DNA of 64,000 bases from Nemopilema nomurai. Its lineage: Eukaryota; Cnidaria; Scyphozoa; Rhizostomeae; Rhizostomatidae. Position numbers and translations under genes: made by a program. The stretch covers positions 434,001 to 498,000 of the forward strand of contig PEDN01001360.1 of NCBI GenBank assembly GCA_003864495.1, written 5' to 3'. Positions 15,501 through 25,690 of this stretch are shown here, piece after piece. Numbering within the stretch: the first letter of the stretch is position 1; each line of letters begins with the position of its first letter. The notes beneath the pieces were generated by a model. The model did no database searches and was not told the origin of the DNA. It saw only the letters and a program-made list of their open reading frames with translations.

Positions 15501-18500
15501 ACAAATATCATCTGAAACATGCCCTTCCAGCGGAGGGTCAAAGTTTAGAATCGTTTTTTATCCGTCTAATTAGGCAGAGGAAAGCATCTGCATAAAACAG
15601 TGAAATGAAGACCAGATTTCGATTTTTCTGAATTGGAGTGTAAAAGGAAGGAGATATTAGTTCTAGTTTTAGTTGTTTACGATAGATAGTGTTCGTCACG
15701 ACATAACGCTACTCTCTCCACTGTTTCCTTGTTTGTTCAACCCTGGAAACAACATCTATTTGTTATAAAATTAGTTATATGTAATGCAACAGTAAGTTTA
15801 ATTATAATACTTACCTTGTATTCGCACGAAACAAAAGTCCCACAGCAACACGAAAGTTGTCGACCAATGCCAGACGAGAATTACTTCCAACCTGTTCACC
15901 AAACCAGCCAGCAATGAATTCTGATTTTCCACTAGTGCTTCCGTTCTCGTATATCGACAAACAACAAATGTCATGCAATCACCTTCAATTTCTTATTTAA
16001 ACGTCCGAGCTTCTTAATGTTGCGTCAGATTATAAAGAACTGTGGCGGGTCATCACAATGCGAGGCTAGCCTCGTTTTGATCAGGCGGGCTATTTCAATT
16101 TTTTTACTGAAAATTTGAGGGGCAGGTGTTATATTTTGATTTTTAACTACATTTGATTCATTTTTTTGTTTCGCAGGCTGGAAAAATCAACCATGACTGT
16201 TTGAAGCATTTCCATTTTCTTGGCAGAATACTTGGCAAGGTTGTATAACTTGAAAGATTTTCATCTTTGATATAAAGATGAGGGATAAGCAAAACAAAAA
16301 AATCGAGTTTCAAATGGTACGCTTACTCTAAATTCATGCTGCGTTCCATATGATCGACAAGTGCATTTGGTATTTTTCGTGGTCTGTAAGAAGAACACAC
16401 ATAATAACGCTTCTTTTCAATTCCAGATCATTTATGAAAATATGATGGTTGAGATGCCATTCGCTCCGTTCTTCCTTTGCAAAATTTTGAACAAACACAG
16501 TGCTGACGTGGACATACATCACCTCGAATCCCTGGATCCCCAACTTTATCGGTATTTTCTCATGAGATTTATGCAAAGCGCATCCCTGAATACCCACAAT
16601 GCCTTTTCCTCCTTCCCATTCCTCTTCATTGTTTCAGTCAATCTGATGTTTTGGAAAGCTACTAATGCTCTCTGCGCATATTCAGATCTTTCTAAGACAG
16701 AGGGACAACTCCAATTTTTGGATGAAAATAATTCAGATTGCTGAAGTGTTTAAAATGTTGCAATGATAAAATGATGCATGTTTAGAAATCAATTGTCGTC
16801 AGTTGGAGTGGATGTTTGTTGTTAGAGAGTGGGTCTGTCCCTTTTTGAGTTAATTTCTCAATCGATTCTTTTCATATTGTTGCATATTATTTATGCATGT
16901 GTTTATAAAGTTGACCATTTATTTGATTCTTATCTTTCGTTTCTAAACATAAAAAACCTTGTTTCTCCTCTCAAGGAATCTGCTATCATTGAAAAATTAC
17001 GACGGGGATTTTGATGACATTGCATTGAATTTCACGGTTATCAACGAAGAATTCGGAAACGTTGAAGTAAGTTTTTTGCCACATAATGTCGTTTATAGAT
17101 AGTGAAAACCATGGTGAAATCTGTTCACTTGGGAAAGCATATCATTGGTTGGTTTTGATATTGATATTCAGCATTTTAACTCGAGTTGTTACTGCACAGA
17201 GCATCAACGACAGTTGACTTTTCAGTATCCAACCCAACTATTTGCCTAGATTAACGTGAAATTGTTTTATAAGTACCACTAACATTGCCATTTTATTATG
17301 GTAATTGTCTAAGTAATCCATCTTTGTATTGCACAACCTTCTTTTTACCTTTCAAACTTGAACCCTTGCCCACATAATGCCTACTTGCAGATCTACCTTA
17401 TCCGCATTAGATCTTTCGAGAAGTTTAGGTACTTGTGCTTTTTCGAGGGGTTACCAAAAAACTTGTGGTTTTATATTACCATAACTGTTTTTGCTGTCGG
17501 TGTCATTCGAAGAACCTATGAATGTGCTTAAAAAATTGTTTGTTTTTATTTGTGAACCTTTATTTTTAGTTGTCTTTTACAGTGATTTGTTTGTCTTTTA
17601 CTTGATTTATTTCATACTATTAATATTTTCCCTCTTTTTGTACCTGTGTATTTAACCTGTTCCTGTGCCATGCTTTTTGTAAAGGGTAGTTCAGATAACC
17701 ATATGATGGAATGACACGTTTTTGTAAATAGATATACGGATTGCACAAAAAATATTTCTTACGTTTTATCAAGGTTGAAGATCTGAAGCCAGGAGGAAGA
17801 GACATTTCAGTGACCAGCTCAAACAGAATCGAATACATCCACTTGATGGCTGACTATCGACTTAACAAGCAGGTTCGTTGACATTTACTGCTCTGTAATT
17901 TCAGCTGTAAGTTTTCTAGTAACTGAAGGCTGTTTATTGAACTTTTTATGCTACCTTTTCCGCTCATGTTTTCTTTATTTTAAGTGGAAGGCCAAGACTC
18001 GTCCCAGTTTTGCCACTGTAGCTCAGTTTAGTTCTCTCCCTTTAACCCCGCTTTGTTGTTTTTGATAATCGTTTATTGGGATCGAACTTTACAAAAGGAG
18101 CAAAATTGTTCCAATGTTGTCATAAGATAGTTTTGCTCCGGGTATGTTTATTTGTTCAAGGTTTGAAAGAAAGATTTAGTATTTTGCATTCGAAAGAAAC
18201 ATACTCCTAATATAAGTCATCATTTATAGTCAACTTTGTTTATGATACTTTATTTGTTGTATACTATTTGTATTCACATACTATTAATGCGAAAACTTTT
18301 TATGCGTCTATTGTTGTTAATTAGATTCGCGCTCAATGCAACGCATTCAGAGCTGGATTGTCTGACGTCATCGATGTCGAGTGGCTGCAAATGTTTGACC
18401 ATCGAGAGCTCCAGGTTCGTTTTGGGTCTCTTCTTATTTATATAACCTTGAACAATAAAAACTTTTGAAAGAAATTAGCAGCGACATAGAGATTCCAATA

Positions 18501-20035
18501 ACCTTGAATGTGGGCGTGGTAATTCTGATTTACTACAAAATTGTCTTTTTAGGCAAATATTTAGAGTTTATTTTCATTGCTATGAATTTATAAAAGAAAA
18601 TAATTAATATGAAAAAGACTTTGAGAACAATCAAGTTATTTTGCTTATTTTGCGCTTATTTTGAAGTTCATTAATAATATAGAAACGCTATATATGTTGC
18701 AAGGGTATTTTCTACAGGAAAATGTTTCTTGTAAGTCTTTGAGGATGTAAACAACCTTATCTCCCTAATCAAAATATTTTCGATTTTTAATGGCAACTTT
18801 AATCAATTTTCTCCAATTTATCCTCAAATACATTTTGCAGGTTCTAATATCTGGTGCACCAGTTCCAGTGGATCTTGATGATCTGAGAGCCAATACTAAT
18901 TACTCGGGTAATTGTACATGTACCAATTTAGCAAATATATTTTTTTGTTTTTAACGGGGAAATTCCAAAATATGCCTCTTTCTCCTTCATAAGATTAGGC
19001 GCGGAAATTCTTGTTGCTATAAGAAGAGAATGCTAAATTTTACAGCTCCTTATTTTGAATTTTTGTTAATTCTGAATTGTTTCCTGAAAAAGGAATGAAT
19101 CATAGTCAGAAGAAGTTTATTTCTGTTCGCCATGATAGATTCTGTGTTTGGTCAACTACGAAATGAAATGTTTCGAAATGAAAGCGAAATGAAATTATTT
19201 CTCACAAAAGGCTTTCTTTCGTTGATTAAGAGATAGGATTTTCAGTGTTTTCACTAAGGTTGAACACTGTTCTAGGTGGCTACGAGGATGGTCATGATTA
19301 TATCGAGGCCCTCTGGTCAATATTAAACGAGTTCAACGATGACCAACGGAGAAAGTTCATCAAGTTCGTCACGAGCTGTTCAAGACCACCGCTTCTAGGT
19401 TTCAAGGTAACAAAAACGACCTCTAAGCGTATCCACGGTCTTAAAACTGTTTTATTGAATTGGTAGTTCTTTTTTTACCTCTTCCCTTCATTCTAGGTCA
19501 TTTTAAAGCTATCCAAAAAGTATTGGCATCAGATGCCGCTCTAGAATAAATTTGATTTCTTGTCACATACCAAAGATCCTTGATTTCTTAAATCAGGGCT
19601 TGTGCAAAGTTTTCGAATCCAATAAAGCTAGACGAGAAAGTTCATCAATGTGTGCATAATTGTTCGCGACATTACGGTAGTTAAGAGGTTTTTCAAACGG
19701 GTTTATTATTATTTGAGAGGGTTCATTATTAAAATAGCAAAGATATAGAAGACAGAATCACCCCCCTTTTTACCTGGACCCTAAAAGGGCATGGCATTAT
19801 AATGAGTTTGCAATTATCGATACTACTATCTCCGTCAACTGCACTTTTGCACACGGTTTTTTCCTAGGACCTGTATCCAAAAATGTGTATTCACTTTGGT
19901 GGAAAGGAAGATCGACTACCAAGTGCAAGCACGTGCATGAACATTCTTAAGCTGCCTGAGTACGAAAGTGCAGAAATCCTCAAATCGAGACTGTTATATG
20001 CTGTCGAATCGGAGGCTGGATTTGAGCTGAGCTAA
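537..20035 (+). CDS. UBE3C: UBE3C, HECT-type E3 ubiquitin ligase (5' end outside window)
   Basis: HECT ubiquitin ligase that associates with proteasomes and extends ubiquitin chains on stalled substrates. Exons read: 537-683, 1308-1420, 2080-2231, 2815-2977, 3733-3968, 4539-4616, 5546-5628, 6902-7011, 7710-7826, 8056-8142, 8472-8626, 9106-9314, 10223-10358, 10737-10843, 11035-11179, 11444-11625, 16177-16239, 16427-16551, 16976-17066, 17774-17872, 18325-18414, 18841-18907, 19276-19406, 19868-20035. All are flanked by AG/GT, all phases agree, and the total is 3054 nt (1017 aa plus stop). Human UBE3C is about 1083 aa, so roughly 65 N-terminal residues lie upstream of the window. HECT hallmarks are [16 protein letters not shown] (exon at 11444), HFLGRILGK (16177), [13 protein letters not shown] (16427) and [11 protein letters not shown]. 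The catalytic Cys codon is 19377-19379. The protein ends FELS, with the conserved Phe at position -4. An acidic Ser/Asp-rich linker sits in exon 5546-5628. UBE3B was considered, but the [11 protein letters not shown] segment is UBE3C-like. The first listed exon is the least certain. Confidence 0.93.
7231..7308. repeat. 39-bp tandem duplication in a UBE3C intron
   Basis: Two adjacent copies of a 39-base unit (7231-7269 and 7270-7308) start with ATTGTAGTTTACATTGATG and differ at only a few positions. They lie within the intron between exons 6902-7011 and 7710-7826. The high identity suggests a recent duplication. Confidence 0.85.
11737..11885. repeat. degenerate tetranucleotide microsatellite (GAAT then ATCA family)
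   Basis: Imperfect four-base periodicity runs from GAAT/GAGT-like units into ATCA/ATTA units, with several perfect AATC repeats in a row around 11820-11835. It begins about 110 bases inside the large UBE3C intron. Confidence 0.85.
12340..13135 (-). mobile_element. decayed non-LTR retrotransposon (LINE), reverse-transcriptase fragment
   Basis: On the minus strand, broken frames give reverse-transcriptase signatures in the right order. A block like FDS..REKM..IL..FGIP lies near 13080-13130. Next comes [17 protein letters not shown] near 12965-13005, a typical RT 'GVLQGD.LAP' motif. A degenerate catalytic-box remnant ADADYGDVI follows near 12840-12860. Further on is a C-terminal segment [11 protein letters not shown]...[10 protein letters not shown] near 12420-12510, which resembles the end of cnidarian/mollusc RTE-like LINE proteins. 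Several stops and frame changes show it is dead. It lies antisense inside a UBE3C intron. Boundaries are approximate, and the clade is uncertain. Confidence 0.75.
13985..14078 (+). mobile_element. tRNA-derived SINE, copy 1
   Basis: The head is TGTCGG (13985-13990) and the tail CCGACA (14068-14073), a perfect acceptor-like pairing followed by TTTTT, a Pol III terminator. An A-box-like TAGGCATAGTGGG lies just after the head, and a B-box-like GGTTCGAAAACC lies near 14037-14048. Copy 2 at 21154 shares the order, spacing and about 23 of the first 25 bases. The extra 20 bases between the T-arm and the 3' stem argue for a SINE rather than a working tRNA. Confidence 0.7.
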
Positions 20036-20296
20036 AATCTGGAACTAAGTTTTGAAAAACTTACATTTCGAAAAAATATTGCTGGTAAATCCTCTCAGTG
20101 CCTGTATAAAGAAAAATAAGTATTTTGGAGTTAAACCATTTATTCAATTTGTTTTTCATAATTTATACATATGTTTTTGTATCATCTCAATCTGTATTTA
20201 AGCATGTCTCTAGTGAAGTGTTTAACGGTAGCTCCTTTGTATGCTATTCAGCCATTTACACACAGCACTTTGTGAAGGACCTTTGTCAATATTTTC

Positions 20297-20302
20297 AATA
20301 AA
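20297..20302 (+). terminator. poly(A) signal of UBE3C
   Basis: AATAAA lies 262 bases after the UBE3C stop. A second AATAAA near 20344 is an alternative. The 3' UTR is inferred only from these motifs. Confidence 0.5.
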
Positions 20303-21153
20303 ATGTGCGATAGAAATTAGCGTTGAGACAGTAATTTAATAGTGAATAAAGAACAAAGATATTCCGGGAAATTCAATGCGAGGCTAGTCACCAATGTCTG
20401 TAACCCCACTTAGGACAGTGGTCAAGCAAGAAACTGTAAATTAGCATCGACAAATTCTCAAGTTCTCCATGAGCCTGCGCAGCGAATAGAACTAGCCAAA
20501 ATATGCACCTAGACAGTTTTGTCTCAAGATTTTTTTAATAGTTTCATAGGCACAATCCTTTAGTACGAACCGTATAAATTTTAGCTTAAGTTCCACACGC
20601 TAGAGGCCCTAATGTGGCAAAAAATTAGGGAAACTGGATTTGCGTTACACTGAAAGTTTAGAGATTTTTCCACCTCTTCTTTTGTTAAAAGTTTTTAGAG
20701 ATTGACAGCTTAGAAAATGAAAAACTGTCGATCCTATCAAGGAGAGAAGCTGAAGCTTTTAATGCGTCGCTTTTGACATTGCCTCAGTAAGCAGCCCCAA
20801 TTTTTCCTTGTTATTGTGATCTTGCACGTCAAGAGGGAGCAGTTTTTCTTCGATACATAACTGAACGACCATAAAAGGTGGCCCTGTATGGTACAAAGTA
20901 TTTTTGTGATTCGGCATGTTTTTCTGTCTGAAGTGGAAACGCCTAACCGCAGGGTGAGTTGCACCGTTGCCTTTCTCGCGGTCCTCGGTGGGCCTAAATT
21001 CGCATTTGGAAACTGCGGATTTCATCAAACAGCATCATTGCTCATTGTTCAAGCAGTATTATTGTTCTCTTTACAATGATTTTGAATACCAGTATCGCAG
21101 GGCTTGACAACCAGTGCTTTCAATCACGTGAAATTTGTTCACAAATGCTATCG

Positions 21154-21258
21154 TGTCGGCTTGGCCTAGTGGGTTCTTCGCTCTGGTGCAATATAATAGA
21201 CTTCAAATCTGTTGAGTGGTTCGAATCCACATTCCCACGGGCGCGGTCCGGCATTTTT
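21154..21258 (+). mobile_element. tRNA-derived SINE, copy 2
   Basis: TGTCGG (21154-21159) pairs with CCGGCA (21248-21253, one G-U) and is followed by TTTTT. The A box is TGGCCTAGTGGG and the B box is a consensus GGTTCGAATCC. A TTCAAAT heptamer resembles a Leu(CAA) anticodon loop. It is the better-preserved copy: its B box is intact, whereas copy 1 has mutations there. Downstream it has an AT-rich tail with GATAACAAGGATAATAAA-like units. Confidence 0.75.
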
Positions 21259-22451
21259 ATACCCCCTTATTTTCAAGAGGCTCTCGGGTACATGATAACA
21301 AGGATAATAAAATTGAATTTTATCAATCGCTAAAGTCGTAAAAAATTGCCCTGCATCATGGTGATTAGCAACTTAGCTATAGTTTGTTGGCACTTTTGGC
21401 ACTTTAAAATGGGGTCTGGGAGTTGTGTGGAACAATGAGGGGGCGTAGAGAGCACAGGAGTAGGTTTCCAGACAATTATTGGAAATTTTACAACTTCGCT
21501 AAAGAGATTGATCTTCTAGTTGAGAGTTCAATGTAAAGCAGTTTCGTAAATTTAACTTCAGCCAACTAGGTGCTACAATATCAAAAAATTATTCCTGCAA
21601 AAAACAATCGGTTGGTAATGGTCTCCAGCAACACTATTTAGTCCTTATTGTTGCGAATTCGCTAAGTTTATTAAAGTGAATATTGGTGGGAAACTTTAAA
21701 CCCTATTATCTTTTTGAACTGCCGTATTTCAAAATGTTCTTTCTTTCAACGAAGTTCTCGTATTGTGGGGTTTTTACAATTGTCTTTTCCATCCTTGCTT
21801 TTACATATTTTATCACAGACTTTTGAAACTTAAATTTCAACAAACAAAAATTATGTAAGGACGTTGGAAACATCGAAATAGATAGGTCAATTGAAAAATC
21901 TAAAGTTAAAAGTGTTGTAGCTTTTGAAAGAAACAATAAAATATTGGCTTTAATGTCCTTAACGGTCCTCGAAATAGGGACTTCGCCTGGATTTTATCTT
22001 TTGCGGAATGTTAAAGCATGCAAAGAATAATTGCAGGTCTTTCGTTACTTGATGCATGTTTGAAGATGTTATTAATTTGAAGCTAGACTTTCGTTAGGCT
22101 GCTGGTGGTCTGATTGTGATTGGTGTGGAATCGCCATTTCCTTGTTCCATACTCCATTGTCCGCGTTCCATGTTTGATTGCTTGACTTTAGCGCCCACGA
22201 CTCTGTTTCGTTTGGTTGTCGAGGGGTTACCATGCCGAAGCTGCATCCAACAACAAAATCCAAACAATCAGTTGCGCTGCGTGGATGTTTTGTTTGTAGT
22301 TGAACTTGGATTTTTCAAACTTCTACATGCTGATACATCTTGAAAAGTTGAATTAGAGTTTGTTTGAAATGGTTTGCTGCTGTAACGCGCTGCTGTTTGA
22401 AATTTAGGCCACGTCGTATTCCGTGTCACTTCGGGAACATTTTGATACAAA

Positions 22452-24584
22452 ATGGTGGAAAACGAGCAGCCTGTGCAAGTTGTAGTCAGGTGCAGACCTG
22501 TAACTGATAATGAGAAATCAAGAGGTGCAACAAGAGTGGTGAAAATAAGCGGAGACAGGATCCTTCTGCATAATCCATACCCAACAAGCGGTGTCAAAGA
22601 GCACAACTTTCCTTTCAGCCACTGTTATTTCTGGGACTCGAAAACCGATCAGGTGTACAAGGAGATCGGAGACTCTTTACTTCGTCGTACTTTGGAAGGC
22701 TACAATTCAACAGTTTTGGCATACGGGCAAGTTGGATCTGGCAAGACACACACGCTTACTGGCTCACTTGAAGAGCCTGGGTTGCTTAATCTTTTTAGCC
22801 AGGCCTTGTCAAAAAAAGTTGAGGAGTTGTCCAAAGAGAAACGTTTTTTTATGACTGTATCATTTGCAGAAATTTCAGATGACTGTGTTCGTGATCTTTT
22901 GAATCCAAGTGGTCGTGATCTGAGAATAAGGAAGCATCCACAGCTAGGTACATATGTTGATGATATTGCAGAGCTAGCTGTGAGCACACATGAGGACATC
23001 GTGAGACTACATGAGCAAGGCAACAAAGTGAGCAAATTTACAGTGTCAGATTTTGAAGCGTCCAGGGCCAAATCTACTACAGTCTTCACCTTGTCTTTTG
23101 AGCAGAAAGTGAAAGGTAAAGGGGCAAAGGAAGGCTTGCTGTCAAGGATATCATTTGTTGATCTTGCAGGATCAAATCACACAAATCAATCAGAGGACAG
23201 CAGTTTTGTTTCTAAAAACATTGCCTCATTGTCTTCAGTCATCTCAACCCTAAGTAATAAGAAATCTTCAACTACTCAGTACAGGGAGTCTTCCTTGACC
23301 AAACTTCTGCAAGATGCACTGAGTGGCAACTCCTTTACTACATTTCTTTTGACGATATCACCATGTGATTCAGACTATTACGAGAGTGTCTCTACCTTGC
23401 AAGTTGGCACCTTGATGCAAAACATCAAGACCATACCACAAATGAATGAAAATGACAATGCAGCAGTCATTTCAGAGCTCAGGGAGAAGATTAACCGATT
23501 AAGAGATAAAATGGCTGGTACATCTGGTGTGATAACTGATATGCCAGAGCCCAGTGATGTGGAAAGGATGGAAGATCTCATCAAGGATTTACAAATTGCT
23601 AAGCTGCAGTCCTGGGAAGAAAAAGAAAGATTGTCTGAGACCTATGAGGAAGAAAGGCGACATCACTTGTCTAATAAGGGCATATTAGACTGGGTGTTGG
23701 ATTCAATGAAAAAGGAAAGCAAAGAGATTCAGCAAAGGCTTGCAACTTTACAGAAGGAAAAAGACAAGCTAATGATTGACTACAAGGAAAAGAGAAAAGT
23801 AGTTGATGATTTGAAGGATGTGTTGCAAGGCATGATAACAGAGTATTCAAAACTTACAGAATTGGGAAAAGCAGGTGACGATGAAGGGAAAAAGAAAGTT
23901 GCAGAAATTCATGGTTTAAAGGAACAGTTGAAGCAAGAGAGTGAGCAGATGAAAAAATTGAAACAGCAACTCAAAGACATTCAAGAGAAGCAAAAAAGTG
24001 AGAAGGAGGAGGCAAAATCGCAAACTTCAGGGATGAAAGGTAATTGGGACTTACTACAGAAGCTAGAAACTGAACAGAGAGACAAGTTAGAGAAAGAGAA
24101 CCTTGCAACTCTAGCTGATGAGATGGACAGAATTAAGATTGAGAGCGAACAAGAAAAAGCTGATCTGAAGATGAAGTCAGCTCATGGGAGTCAGTTTAAT
24201 GAAGATCAAGCTTTGAAGATTGAAATGGAGCTAATTGACTTAAAAGCAGAGAAGTCAGTTATGGCAATCAAGCTGAAGTCTTTAGAGACAGAGAAAAAGC
24301 AAATAAGAAAAGATCTTGAAGAGGTGTATAAAAGACACAAAGAAGAACAAGAGCTACAGCAGCTGCAACATTTTCAAACCTTTAGAAACTATAGGGAGGT
24401 TTTTGAAGAACAAAGAGGTTCATTGGAACAAAGGTACAGATCTCTCTTGGAAGACGCTATTCAGGATGCCATCTTTTTGTCTTCAAGAAACCAAGAGTTA
24501 ATTGATGAAAATCAAAACTTGAGGCAAGAAGTTGCTGATTTGAGAGACCAGATTAGTATGAATGGTGAACCTTTTAACGAGTAA
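22452..24584 (+). CDS. intronless kinesin-like protein (kinesin-3-like motor, degenerate switch I)
   Basis: A single exon of 710 aa starts in good context (AAAATGG). The motor domain spans about residues 7-330. The P-loop is GQVGSGKT (92-99), switch II is DLAGSN (237-242), and YRESSLTKLLQDAL (278-290) matches the conserved YRDSKLTRLLQDSL block. A neck-like stretch AVISELREKINRLRDKM (338-354) is kinesin-3-like, followed by coiled coil to the end (about 365-700). Switch I, normally NxxSSRSH, reads FEASRAKST (201-209), so the SSR and SH residues that coordinate nucleotide and magnesium are largely lost. The loop before alpha-4 also lacks the usual KEG..INKSL. Microtubule binding with weak or no ATPase is an inference. 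No FHA or PH domain is seen, and total length is short for kinesin-3. No introns interrupt it, so a retrogene origin is possible. Confidence 0.85.
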   Translation: MVENEQPVQVVVRCRPVTDNEKSRGATRVVKISGDRILLHNPYPTSGVKEHNFPFSHCYFWDSKTDQVYKEIGDSLLRRTLEGYNSTVLAYGQVGSGKTHTLTGSLEEPGLLNLFSQALSKKVEELSKEKRFFMTVSFAEISDDCVRDLLNPSGRDLRIRKHPQLGTYVDDIAELAVSTHEDIVRLHEQGNKVSKFTVSDFEASRAKSTTVFTLSFEQKVKGKGAKEGLLSRISFVDLAGSNHTNQSEDSSFVSKNIASLSSVISTLSNKKSSTTQYRESSLTKLLQDALSGNSFTTFLLTISPCDSDYYESVSTLQVGTLMQNIKTIPQMNENDNAAVISELREKINRLRDKMAGTSGVITDMPEPSDVERMEDLIKDLQIAKLQSWEEKERLSETYEEERRHHLSNKGILDWVLDSMKKESKEIQQRLATLQKEKDKLMIDYKEKRKVVDDLKDVLQGMITEYSKLTELGKAGDDEGKKKVAEIHGLKEQLKQESEQMKKLKQQLKDIQEKQKSEKEEAKSQTSGMKGNWDLLQKLETEQRDKLEKENLATLADEMDRIKIESEQEKADLKMKSAHGSQFNEDQALKIEMELIDLKAEKSVMAIKLKSLETEKKQIRKDLEEVYKRHKEEQELQQLQHFQTFRNYREVFEEQRGSLEQRYRSLLEDAIQDAIFLSSRNQELIDENQNLRQEVADLRDQISMNGEPFNE

Positions 24585-25690
24585 AAAAGGAACAGAGGGT
24601 ACAAATGTTAAACTTATGTACATGAAGCCTACACCTTATTTGGTGCAAACACTGGAAATAATGTGTCACTTAGAAGTACCAGGTTTTCTTCGGGTTGTTG
24701 AACTTTTTTCCTGCAAGTTGACTGATTTACATAAAGTTGCTTTTTCAGTTTGTTACCTGGGTTCCACTTGAAGATGCTATTTTTTTAGGCATTGTTAACA
24801 ATATTTTTAGCTAGACTAATGTTGGGGAATACACCTCTTTCGATTGAAATTATTTATTTGCTAGAGAAGATAATCACCATGACTTGCATGACAATATAAT
24901 ACATGATAATTTAAACTAACTTTTAGAACTATCAATCGATACTAGAAATTCATCTAAGCACATCTGTTGTAAGATAACATCATTCTACCAATATCTATTT
25001 AGGTAGATCTGTTTTCTAGTGATTTTGGTAGCAGATGGGTATCTGATTTGGTACCGATTTTACTTGTACCATTGATTACAATGCCAGAATAAATTCCATG
25101 TTGGCTGGTTATGAACAACTAACATTTTTGTTAAAGTTTCTTCATTAATCATAATCTTCAAGCTTCTGCAACAATGTAACTATCTTACTAGATGATATTC
25201 AACACCAGGCTTTTGACAAAACAACAAAGCAGATTATCAGTTTCTTAGTTGTGCTCTAAACAACAACATTTATTTCATTTTAAACTGTGGGTACCTTGTA
25301 AGTCATCACAAAAAAATCACATTTAGATAGCATGTGAATCATTCAAAAAGATTATCAAATATGGTATCAGTGGAATTGAAAAAATAATTTTTGACTGCAT
25401 ATATTTAAGATTGCTTGATCATTAGCTGGTAAAAAGAGTATGCTGTCAATGATTTTAAAGAAAAAAACAATTCAACTGAAAACAAGGCAATGACTAGTAG
25501 TTTTTAAATTTTTGAAAAAATATGACATGGTTTCAATGTTTTTGAACATATTCTTTTTGGTTTTTTTAGAAAAGGGGGTGGAAATACCTTAACCCACTCC
25601 TTTCAAATATTTGCTATTGACTACATACTTGGATTATACAACTGATGGACAAAGTTAAACTTTCATCATGAAAAATTTAAACTAGTTAAA
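24585..25690. other. convergent intergenic region between kinesin and RXYLT1
   Basis: AT-rich. It carries a plus-strand AATAAA at 25088-25093 for the kinesin and a minus-strand AATAAA (TTTATT at 25269-25274) for RXYLT1. If these are used, the two transcripts end tail-to-tail without overlap. No other gene is seen. Confidence 0.55.

Larger units (their letters stand above)
11626..16176 (+). other. 4.55-kb UBE3C intron rich in repeats
   Basis: This is the longest UBE3C intron. It joins the exon ending LYPNPQ to the exon starting AGKINHD, both in phase 0. It contains the microsatellite at 11737, an antisense LINE relic (about 12340-13135), a tRNA-like SINE (13985-14078), a C-homopolymer (14370-14383) and a short GC-rich stretch (about 14525-14630) with several GCGCG words. 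I saw no convincing exon between 11626 and 16176. Confidence 0.7.
20036..22451. other. intergenic: UBE3C 3' flank, SINE copy 2, kinesin upstream region
   Basis: No exon-like sequence is seen. It contains poly(A) signals near 20297 and 20344 and the SINE at 21154-21258. The final few hundred bases form the presumptive promoter of the downstream kinesin. No TATA box was convincing. Confidence 0.6.

Noticed and set aside
16057..20387. A 13-base match AATGCGAGGCTAG at 16057 and 20375, suspected dispersed repeat
   Set aside because: Many 13-base matches are expected by chance in 64 kb, and the similarity does not extend.
21154..21253. A functional tRNA-Leu gene
   Set aside because: A consensus B box and a CAA anticodon-like loop are present. 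However, about 20 extra bases separate the T-arm from the closing stem, and a second diverged copy exists, so a SINE fits better.
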